NCBI GenBank assembly: GCA_031268395.1
Contig: JAIRXI010000036.1
Location: forward strand, 1-23,392
Source of the DNA: Tannerella sp.
GTDB taxonomy: Bacteria; Bacteroidota; Bacteroidia; Bacteroidales; Tannerellaceae
Direction of reading: 5' to 3'
DNA length: 23,392 nt
Positions 5,326 to 11,597 of the stretch are shown piece by piece. A program made the translations under genes and the position numbers. The notes under the pieces are model-generated. The model worked only from the letters and a program-made list of their open reading frames with translations. It was not told the origin of the DNA and ran no database searches. How positions within the stretch are numbered: position 1 is the first letter of the stretch; each line of letters starts with the position of its first letter.

Positions 5326-6801
5326 ATGGCAATCGATGTAAAAAGTAAGTTGTGCGGCTCGCGGGAATCCCGCATCGGGTCAATCACCGGTTATTCCGGA
5401 ACGTTACATGAAATCGGGCGGGAAATCGCTTGCGAAGGCTGTCCGGGTGAGAGAAAGAGATGTTTCAGCCAGGCGGCAGGGTGCGCATCGGGGTGTGCGC
5501 TGGCGCAGGCTGCAGAAATTAACGACGTCGCGATTGTTCATCACGGACCTTCTGGGTGCGCGGCTATTGCGCAGCTCAAACCGGCTTTCGACCTGCTGGC
5601 AAACGCGATAGGCCGCGACAGGAGCAGTTTCGCCTATACCTGTACGGATATGACGGAAGCCGATACGGTGTTCGGGGCGACCGAAAACCTGAAAGACGTG
5701 GTTATCGAAACATATAACAGGTATCATCCCAAAGCGATTTTCGTTGGAGCGTCGTGCGTGAGCGGCGTTATCGGCGAGGATTTGGAAGGAATTATCGAGG
5801 AGGTGAGGGACGTCATCGACATTCCCGTCGCTCCCATTCATTGCGAAGGGTTTAAATCGCAGATTTGGGCGTCGGGGTTTGATGCAACCTATCACGCCAT
5901 ATTGAAATATATTGTCAAACCGCCGCAGAAGAAAACCAATCGGGTCAATATCATCGGTTTCACGGCCGGCATGGCATGGAACACGCGCGCCGATATCATA
6001 CGCATGCTGGATGTGCTCGGGCTTGAGCCTACATTCCTCCTGGCCGCCTCGACGGTCGGGGAACTGGAGCGCCTGCCGGAAGCGACGGCGTCCATCACCA
6101 CGTGCAGTACGCTGTCGTCATATCTCGGTATTGGCCTCGAGACGGCGTACGGCGTTCCGTTCATACGCTCGCTGCAGCCGCACGGGATTGCGGGATACGA
6201 AGACCTTGCCCGCCAGCTGTCCAAAGTCGTGGATAAGGAAGCGGAAATGGAGGCATTCCTGCAGGCAGAGAGAGCCGTTTACCTGCCCCGGATTGAAAAG
6301 ATAAAGGAACAGCTGACGGGCAAACGCGCGATGGTGGCAATGGGACCAAATCTGGGAGCGAACATAGCCCGCGTACTGCAGGAGTTCGGCATGAAGATGG
6401 AGCATCTGACGGCATGGCATTTCGACAGGCAATACGACGACGGTACCCGTCCGCAGGCCTTGCAATACCTGATTGACCATTCGCCCGATGATTTTACTTA
6501 CTCGGTGAATCACTTGCAGAACTTTGAATTTATGAACATCCTGAATACGATAAAACCCGACATTTTCGTGTCAAGGCATCCAGATTCGGCTATCTGGGCG
6601 ATGAAAATAGGCATTCCGGGCTATTGTGTTTACGACGAATATAACGTCTTCGGATACAAGGGAACGCTGCGCTTCGGCAAGACGCTGCTGGACCTGATCC
6701 TGAATCGCAGTTTCACCGAAAACCTGTCGAAACATGTTCGCCTGCCTTATACGGACTGGTGGATGAAACAGAAATCGGACGCTTTCTTAATTGAAAATTA
6801 A
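5326..6801 (+). CDS. Nitrogenase-like component 1 alpha subunit (NifD/MarD-like)
   Basis: The 491-residue protein is the predicted catalytic subunit of a NifDK-like heterotetramer. It begins with the RIGSITGYSG signature seen in uncharacterised and Mar-type homologues. Cys53 or Cys57, Cys78 (HHGPSGCA) and Cys144 (GASCVSGVIGEDL) match the three P-cluster ligands of NifD. Cys260 (TTCSTLSSY) matches the cofactor ligand Cys275. By ungapped comparison from the CEGF motif (173-176), the substrate-side Gln191 and His195 of nitrogenase are Trp181 and Phe185, and the cofactor ligand His442 aligns with Tyr436 (KIGIPGYCVYDEY). Extra Cys occur at 36, 39 and 46. These changes exclude ordinary nitrogenase. 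Together with NifB, the lack of NifEN and sulfur neighbours, they suggest a methylthio-alkane reductase-type enzyme; the substrate is unproven. Confidence 0.85.
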   Translation: MAIDVKSKLCGSRESRIGSITGYSGTLHEIGREIACEGCPGERKRCFSQAAGCASGCALAQAAEINDVAIVHHGPSGCAAIAQLKPAFDLLANAIGRDRSSFAYTCTDMTEADTVFGATENLKDVVIETYNRYHPKAIFVGASCVSGVIGEDLEGIIEEVRDVIDIPVAPIHCEGFKSQIWASGFDATYHAILKYIVKPPQKKTNRVNIIGFTAGMAWNTRADIIRMLDVLGLEPTFLLAASTVGELERLPEATASITTCSTLSSYLGIGLETAYGVPFIRSLQPHGIAGYEDLARQLSKVVDKEAEMEAFLQAERAVYLPRIEKIKEQLTGKRAMVAMGPNLGANIARVLQEFGMKMEHLTAWHFDRQYDDGTRPQALQYLIDHSPDDFTYSVNHLQNFEFMNILNTIKPDIFVSRHPDSAIWAMKIGIPGYCVYDEYNVFGYKGTLRFGKTLLDLILNRSFTENLSKHVRLPYTDWWMKQKSDAFLIEN

Positions 6802-6815
6802 AACGGAGAAATGAT

Positions 6816-8120
6816 ATGGCAAAAATTTTAGACGAGCCGAGGTTTGTATGTGCCCTTGGCGCTTCGCAGACGGTATTGGCGATACACCGGGCTGTTCCGA
6901 TTTTTCATTCGGGCGCCGGATGTGCCGCCCGCGTATCGGGCGACGGGTCGGGTACGGGTTATCTGGCAACCAATACGCTTCCCTGTTCCAATATAGGCGA
7001 GACGGAAGTCGTCTTCGGCGGCGAGGGGAAGTTGCGCGACATAATAGGCAATTCGCTGAGAGTGATGGACGGCGATTTGTTTGTCGTGCTGTCCGGCTGT
7101 ACGACCGAAATAGTAGGCGATGATATCGAACAGGTGGTGAGTGAATTTCAGGATGCCGGCAAACCGGTCCTCGCTGTCAGCACACCGGGATTTAAAGGTA
7201 CTAATTATGAGGGGCACGAATGGGTTGTTGACGCCATTATCCGGCAGTATCTGACCCGTTTGCCGAAAGGCGAGAAAATAAAGGGACTGGTAAATATCTG
7301 GGGGCCTGTGCCTTCACATGACCCTTATTGGTTGGGCGATTTTCGCGAACTCGAAAGTCTCGTGCGGGAACTCGGATTGACGCCGAACGTCATTTTCGGC
7401 GAACACAGGGGGATTGAAAACCTGAACAAAGTGCCGCTTGCGGAGTTCAATCTGCTGGTTTCCACATGGGTCGGACTGGATAATATGAAATTACTGGAAT
7501 CCGCGTTCGGAACGTCATACCTGCATTACCCTATCCTGCCCGTTGGCGCTCACGAAAGTTCGGCTTTCCTGCGGGCCGTAGCCCGGTTTGCCCGCCTCGA
7601 CCCCGAGCCTGTCGAAACGATTATCGCCGTGCATGAAAAGGAATATTACTATTATATTGAACGTTCGGTAAGCGTATTCTTTGAAAACCGTACGGCGTCA
7701 AAGATGTTTTCGACCGTCACAACGTCTTCGCGGGCGCTTGCCGTAGCCAGATTCCTTATTAACGACTTCGGATTGATGCCTAACAAACAGTATCTTACCG
7801 AAAATGTGCCGCCTGAACATCAGGAACGTATCGCCGGTTATTTCAGGGATTTTAATTACGGAATCGAAGCGGAGGCCGTATTTTCGACAGACGGATACTT
7901 GATACACCGGCAAATAGAAGAGGAATATTTTGCCGGTCCGCCTCTGATTGTCGGCAGTATCTTTGAGAAACAGCTTGTGAAGAAACTTTCGGGCAACTTC
8001 GTGTGTGTCAGTACACCTTTTCAGCAGAAAGTAGTGCTTCACAGTTCGTATGTCGGCTATCACGGAGGGCTGAAATTCCTCGAAGACCTTTTTACAGGCG
8101 TCTACCAGACCTATAATTAG
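6816..8120 (+). CDS. Nitrogenase-like component 1 beta subunit (NifK/MarK-like)
   Basis: The 434-residue protein is the partner of the NifD-like subunit and is shorter than NifK of molybdenum nitrogenase (about 520). Cys12 (FVCALGA), Cys36 (HSGAGCAA) and Cys95 (SGCTTEIVGDD) align with Cys70, Cys95 and Cys153 of NifK, so the beta half of a P-cluster-like site is complete. Cys57 (LPCSNIGETEVVFGG) is also in a conserved NifK position. STPGFKGTNYEGH (about 121-133) matches the NifK strand-loop. It follows the alpha gene by 14 bases, with GGAGAAATG just upstream. Its presence separates this system from methanogen CfbCD, where a single D protein forms a homodimer. The C-terminal third contains no further recognisable motif. 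Confidence 0.85.
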   Translation: MAKILDEPRFVCALGASQTVLAIHRAVPIFHSGAGCAARVSGDGSGTGYLATNTLPCSNIGETEVVFGGEGKLRDIIGNSLRVMDGDLFVVLSGCTTEIVGDDIEQVVSEFQDAGKPVLAVSTPGFKGTNYEGHEWVVDAIIRQYLTRLPKGEKIKGLVNIWGPVPSHDPYWLGDFRELESLVRELGLTPNVIFGEHRGIENLNKVPLAEFNLLVSTWVGLDNMKLLESAFGTSYLHYPILPVGAHESSAFLRAVARFARLDPEPVETIIAVHEKEYYYYIERSVSVFFENRTASKMFSTVTTSSRALAVARFLINDFGLMPNKQYLTENVPPEHQERIAGYFRDFNYGIEAEAVFSTDGYLIHRQIEEEYFAGPPLIVGSIFEKQLVKKLSGNFVCVSTPFQQKVVLHSSYVGYHGGLKFLEDLFTGVYQTYN

Positions 8121-8519
8121 ATGGTTATGTTATCTTACAGGATAGCCATAGCGAGCAGTGACGGGGATACTGTCAACCTGCACTTCGGACAGGCGACAAA
8201 TCTCCTCATCTATGAGATAGGCGAGGAGAAGGTTGATTTTATCGAAGACCGGAAAGTCGAACTTGTGGCAGGCGAGGCGGCGCATGCGGAGGCAAATATG
8301 GAAATCTTTGTCGATGCCTTGCGCGACTGTTCCGCCATTTTTGTGCGGCGGATAGGCGAACGCTCATTACGATACTTGCGCGAACGGAATATCACGGCGT
8401 TTGAAGTGAATTTCTCTTTAAATCACATATTTAACACGCTTCTGAAAAACAGGCGACGGGGCAGGGTTCGCGTGTTGCGGGAAAATTTTCAAACCAATAA
8501 ATCAATCAAAAGAACATGA
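8121..8519 (+). CDS. NifX/NafY-like iron-sulfur cofactor-binding protein
   Basis: The 132-residue protein is a single dinitrogenase cofactor-binding domain: YRIAIASSDGDTVNLHFGQA at the N-terminus, then DCSAIFVRRIGE in the middle, followed by a basic C-terminal tail. The family carries NifB-co or finished cofactor between NifB and the apo-enzyme. NifB in this operon already has a similar domain at its C-terminus, so the separate copy probably serves transfer or storage. It begins directly after the stop codon of the K gene; Met3 at 8127 is an alternative start. Its last bases overlap the next start as ATGA. This tight coupling indicates that it and the transsulfuration genes are made together. 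Confidence 0.8.
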   Translation: MVMLSYRIAIASSDGDTVNLHFGQATNLLIYEIGEEKVDFIEDRKVELVAGEAAHAEANMEIFVDALRDCSAIFVRRIGERSLRYLRERNITAFEVNFSLNHIFNTLLKNRRRGRVRVLRENFQTNKSIKRT

Positions 8520-9877
8520 TATACAGTACGATACTTGATACTATCGGCAACACGCCTATCCTGGAACTTACGCATACGGACACGGGCGTTTGCCGTCTGT
8601 TCATGAAACTCGAAAACCAGAATCCGGGCGGCTCGATTAAAGACCGCGTGGGCTTGTTCATGATTAACGAAGCCGAAAAGCAAGGCAAACTGAAGCCCGG
8701 CGATACAATCGTGGAAGCGACTGCCGGCAATACCGGACTGGGGCTGGCGCTGGCTGCTCAAATGAAAGGCTATCATTTGATTTTAGTTATTCCGGACAAA
8801 ATGAGCCAGGAGAAAATCAATCATTTGCGCGCTATGGGCGTGGAAATCATGCTCACACGCTCCGATGTCATGAAAGGTCACCCCGAATATTATCAGGATT
8901 TAGCAAGACGCGTCGCTTCCGAACGGCGCGCCTTTTTTGTGAACCAGTTCGGGAATCCGGCCAATCCGCTGGCGCACGAATCGACGACCGCTCCCGAAAT
9001 ATGGGAGCAGATGGAACATTCGGTCGACGCCATAGTTGTTGGCGTCGGGTCGTCGGGGACAATTACCGGACTGACGCGCTTTTTCAAAAGAGTCTCCCCA
9101 CAGACGGAATTTATCCTGGCAGACCCGAAAGGCTCCATATTAGCCGATTACATCAACAAAGGCGTCTTGCGGACAAATGCCGGCTCGTGGCTCGTCGAAG
9201 GTATCGGCGAAGATTTCATACCGTCACTTGCCGATTTCGAGTTGACAAAAAAAGCTTATACCGTCGGTGACAAAGAGAGTTTCGCCGCTGTACGTAACCT
9301 GCTCAGGAACGAAGGTATCCTTGCCGGGTCTTCGACCGGCGTCCTGCTCGATGCTGCCATACGCCATTGCAGGGCACAAACGGAGTCGAAACGTGTCGTA
9401 ACCATTGCCTGCGACAGCGGGAACAAATATCTTTCGAAAATGTACAACGACTACTGGCTTCTCGACCATGACCTTACCGACCGGCAATCGTCCGGCGATT
9501 TGCGCGATTTTATCGCGCGCCGCTACGAAGATGATTCCATCATCTATGTTCATCCCGGCAATACGCTGAAAACGGTTTACGGCAAATTCAAACTCTACGA
9601 CATCTCGCAATTGCCTGTCATTGACGACAGAGATAACGTCGTCGGCCTTGTCGACGAATCCGACCTCTTCATGGCCTTGTATACGCATAATCACAATTGG
9701 ATGACGGAAGTCCGGGAAATAATGTCGCGGCAACTGACCACCATCCCTTATACCGCCGGACGCGACGAACTGGCAAAAATTCTCAACGAAGGCCTGATAG
9801 CTATCGTCGTAAATCCCGATGGTCGCTTTGAAGGCTTGGTTACGCGAATAGACTTTATTAATCATCTGAAAAATTAA
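8516..9877 (+). CDS. Cystathionine beta-synthase (PLP domain plus CBS-domain pair)
   Basis: The 453-residue protein has a fold-type II PLP domain (about 1-325) and two CBS (Bateman) motifs at about 335-453. GGSIKDR places the PLP lysine at Lys42; EATAGNTG (67-74) binds the substrate carboxylate, and GVGSSGT (176-182) binds the PLP phosphate. The fold and CBS pair match cystathionine beta-synthase, which joins homocysteine and serine; O-acetylserine-dependent and cysteine-synthase activities occur in related enzymes and cannot be excluded. No N-terminal heme domain is present, as usual in bacteria. The CBS pair often binds adenosyl ligands such as SAM or AMP, so sensing of methionine status is plausible but not shown. 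It overlaps the NifX-like gene by four bases. Confidence 0.88.
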   Translation: MIYSTILDTIGNTPILELTHTDTGVCRLFMKLENQNPGGSIKDRVGLFMINEAEKQGKLKPGDTIVEATAGNTGLGLALAAQMKGYHLILVIPDKMSQEKINHLRAMGVEIMLTRSDVMKGHPEYYQDLARRVASERRAFFVNQFGNPANPLAHESTTAPEIWEQMEHSVDAIVVGVGSSGTITGLTRFFKRVSPQTEFILADPKGSILADYINKGVLRTNAGSWLVEGIGEDFIPSLADFELTKKAYTVGDKESFAAVRNLLRNEGILAGSSTGVLLDAAIRHCRAQTESKRVVTIACDSGNKYLSKMYNDYWLLDHDLTDRQSSGDLRDFIARRYEDDSIIYVHPGNTLKTVYGKFKLYDISQLPVIDDRDNVVGLVDESDLFMALYTHNHNWMTEVREIMSRQLTTIPYTAGRDELAKILNEGLIAIVVNPDGRFEGLVTRIDFINHLKN

Positions 9878-9882
9878 CCCTT

Positions 9883-11055
9883 ATGAACTCGAATATTCAA
9901 TACGAAGGCTTTTCCACAAAAGCCATTCATGCAGGCGAAGAACCTGATTTCAGGGATGGCGCCGCCGGTGATGTGGTCGTCCCCATACATCTCTCAACCA
10001 CTTTTGCCAGGCAAAAGGTGAGGATACCCACAGCGGGGTACGAATATGTACGGACACAAAACCCTACGCGTAAAGCGCTGGAAATAAAACTTGCATCCTT
10101 AGAAAATGCAAAGTACGGATTAGCTTTCAGTTGTGGACTGGCAGCCGAAACGACAATCCTGCTCTCACTGCTTCATCCCGGCGACCATATTATCGCTTTC
10201 GACGATTTATATGGAGGCACCAAACGGCTGTTTAATAATATATTCGCCAATATAGGCTTCGAAATTTCATACGTAGACGCCACCGATGCAAACCGCGTAG
10301 CCGAAGCAATCCGTTTATCCACAAAACTAATCTGGATTGAAACGCCCTCCAACCCTCTGCTGAAAGTGTCCGATATCAGGGCTATCGCGGACATAGCCCG
10401 TATGCGCGGTTTAATCCTTGCAGTCGATAACACCTTCCTCTCGCCTTTTTTCCAGAAGCCGTTGGACTTGGGAGCCGATATTGTAGTACACAGTTCTACA
10501 AAATACATTGGCGGACACAGCGACGTACTCGGCGGAGCCGTGATGCTCAATGACGACAATCTATACGAACACCTTCAGTATCACCAAAACGCTGTCGGCG
10601 CTGTCATCTCGCCTTTCGATTCCTACCTGACCCTGCGCGGAATCAAAACGCTGGCGCTACGCATGGAACGGCATCAGAAAAATGCGCTGGACATTGCGCG
10701 CTATCTGGAACGGCATCCAAAAGCTGGCAGAGTCATTTATCCGGGTTTGAAAAGTCATCCTCAGCACGATTTAATCCGCTCGCAAACAACAGGATACGGT
10801 GGCGTCCTTTCTTTCGAGATAAAAGGCTCCGTTACCGATGCGGAACATTTCCTGGAAAGCTTGAAAATCTTTGCTTTGGCAGAAAGTCTGGGCGGCGTCG
10901 AATCGCTCGTCGAACTACCCTCCCTGATGACCCACGCATCTATCGACAGGGAAATACGGGAAAAAACCGGCATCACCGATACGCTGATTCGCATGTCGGC
11001 GGGAGTGGAAGACATAAAAGATTTAATATCAGACCTGGAACAGGCATTCGGATAA
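9883..11055 (+). CDS. Cystathionine gamma-lyase-type PLP enzyme
   Basis: The 390-residue protein belongs to the Cys/Met metabolism PLP family (fold type I). YEYVRTQNPT (53-62) and SCGLAAE (83-89) bind cofactor and partner-subunit phosphate. VDNTF (181-185) holds the Asp that contacts the PLP ring nitrogen. SSTKYIGGHSDVLGG carries the Schiff-base lysine, Lys207. Length and motifs fit cystathionine gamma-lyase or gamma-synthase. Five bases separate it from the cystathionine beta-synthase gene, and the pair makes a reverse transsulfuration route (homocysteine to cystathionine to cysteine), so lyase is preferred. Methionine gamma-lyase activity, which would release methanethiol, cannot be excluded from sequence alone. 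It is the last gene of operon 1; no clear terminator follows, only the hairpin repeat at 11078. Confidence 0.8.
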   Translation: MNSNIQYEGFSTKAIHAGEEPDFRDGAAGDVVVPIHLSTTFARQKVRIPTAGYEYVRTQNPTRKALEIKLASLENAKYGLAFSCGLAAETTILLSLLHPGDHIIAFDDLYGGTKRLFNNIFANIGFEISYVDATDANRVAEAIRLSTKLIWIETPSNPLLKVSDIRAIADIARMRGLILAVDNTFLSPFFQKPLDLGADIVVHSSTKYIGGHSDVLGGAVMLNDDNLYEHLQYHQNAVGAVISPFDSYLTLRGIKTLALRMERHQKNALDIARYLERHPKAGRVIYPGLKSHPQHDLIRSQTTGYGGVLSFEIKGSVTDAEHFLESLKIFALAESLGGVESLVELPSLMTHASIDREIREKTGITDTLIRMSAGVEDIKDLISDLEQAFG

Positions 11056-11077
11056 AACAGGTTTCGTGAACGATGAA

Positions 11078-11105
11078 CCCGCCGGCGCGGACTTGCAGTC
11101 CGTGC
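11078..11105. repeat. Small dispersed hairpin repeat, copy 2 (inverted relative to copy 1)
   Basis: The sequence starts CCCGCCGGCGCGGACT and continues TGCAGTCCGTGC. The stem is GGACT with AGTCC. It is the reverse-orientation counterpart of 534-563 with a compensated base pair. It lies 22 bases after the cystathionine lyase stop and might help transcript 3'-end stability, but has no T-run, so it is not called a terminator. Bases 11106-11272 contain no gene or other feature that I recognise. Confidence 0.55.
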
Positions 11106-11272
11106 TAACCGGTACCCGGCAAAACGGAACGGACGGCAATGTGGAGATGCGGCATACTGCGTCTCTGCCCTGTGAACGTCAAGCCCCATCCCTCATGGGA
11201 GACGGAATATCGGCAGAAAGGTTGTCGATATGGCTGAGCCACATTCGGAAGCGGCTGTGTATGACGGGAAAA

Positions 11273-11288
11273 TACCATATTTACGGTA
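11273..11288. promoter_or_regulatory. Palindromic operator candidate, operon 2
   Basis: TACCATATTTACGGTA differs by a single base from the element at 3011-3026 and has the same position against the -33 box. The paired copies argue that operons 1 and 2 answer to one regulator. Overlap with the -33 side of the promoter would suit a repressor or an activator contacting polymerase. Confidence 0.65.
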
Positions 11289-11319
11289 TTGCGGGCGTAT
11301 TCCTTTTCCCCTATCTTTG
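11288..11319 (+). promoter_or_regulatory. Promoter of the SusC/ABC/sulfhydrylase operon
   Basis: ATTG (11288-11291) is followed by 20 bases and TATCTTTG (11312-11319), a full match to TAnnTTTG. Predicted start is near 11326. This leaves an unusually long leader of about 270 bases before SusC, holding a leader ORF, two hairpins and the shared RNA element. Confidence 0.7.
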
Positions 11320-11358
11320 CAGCATGGATGATATGTTTATTTTGTAAATATTTGATTT

Positions 11359-11487
11359 ATGGATAATCGATTCGACAGACAGAAACAACTGACAATATGT
11401 ATCCGGGAATTACTTTCCGGAAGCTGGTTGCGCAGTTTATCATCTCTTCCTTTCATGCGAATGTGTTGTTGTTGCATGTACTGTTAA
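11359..11487 (+). CDS. Candidate Cys/Met-rich leader peptide (42 aa)
   Basis: A complete 42-codon frame lies in the long leader of operon 2. It starts MDNRFDRQKQL and ends MRMCCCCMYC followed by TAA. Of the last ten codons, five are Cys and three are Met, including four Cys codons in a row. That is the composition expected where ribosome stalling reports cysteine or methionine supply, as known for amino-acid attenuator peptides and cysteine leader peptides in other phyla. A shorter form could start at the ATG at 11455. The peptide is too short and polar for an obvious independent role. Translation has not been shown, and a match by chance cannot be ruled out from one sequence. Confidence 0.5.
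   Translation: MDNRFDRQKQLTICIRELLSGSWLRSLSSLPFMRMCCCCMYC
11402..11421 (+). other. RNA hairpin inside the leader ORF
   Basis: TCCGGGAA and TTTCCGGA pair over eight positions (one G-U) around a TTAC loop. It lies within the leader frame, about 40 bases before the Cys codons, where it could pair or be unfolded depending on ribosome position. Confidence 0.45.
11454..11478 (+). other. Hairpin enclosing the Cys codons
   Basis: CATGC-G-AA pairs with TTGCATG (one bulged G), leaving the TGT Cys codons mostly in the loop. A ribosome paused on these codons would disrupt it. This is only a fold read by eye. Confidence 0.3.
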
Positions 11488-11520
11488 TTCCGTCTTTTTC
11501 GTCAAACAGGTTATAATAGA

Positions 11521-11590
11521 AATAAAAAACGCCCTCGATAGACCGACTGCAAATGGCTTTCGAGGACGCTAACACTAACATATTAAATTA
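11521..11590 (+). ncRNA. Shared structured RNA leader, copy 2 (before SusC)
   Basis: AATAAAAAA is followed by hairpin arms CCTCGA (11533-11538) and TCGAGG (11560-11565). The loop contains GACCGACTGCAAA and TGGCT; then come ACTAACA and ATTAAATT. It is colinear with 3081-3152. The stem bases differ from copy 1 but still pair, as expected of a selected RNA fold. The 3' arm contains the GAGGA that could act as a ribosome-binding-like sequence. An ATG in the loop (11553) is in frame with SusC, but is judged part of this RNA and not the SusC start, because the equivalent ATG in copy 1 leads only to a stop. Confidence 0.55.
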
Positions 11591-11597
11591 TAGAGTC

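Noticed and set aside
3155..8120. Chlorophyll-type (BchLNB) or methanogen coenzyme F430-type (CfbCD) reductase
   Set aside because: Those systems do not use NifB or a NifX-like protein, and CfbCD has no K subunit; no tetrapyrrole genes are nearby.
3155..8519. Conventional nitrogen-fixation operon
   Set aside because: NifE, NifN and nifV are lacking, His442, His195 and Gln191 equivalents are replaced, the K subunit is short, and all neighbours concern sulfur.
11553..11597. SusC start at 11553
   Set aside because: This would put 15 polar residues before the signal peptide, and the ATG belongs to the shared RNA hairpin; 11598 is preferred.
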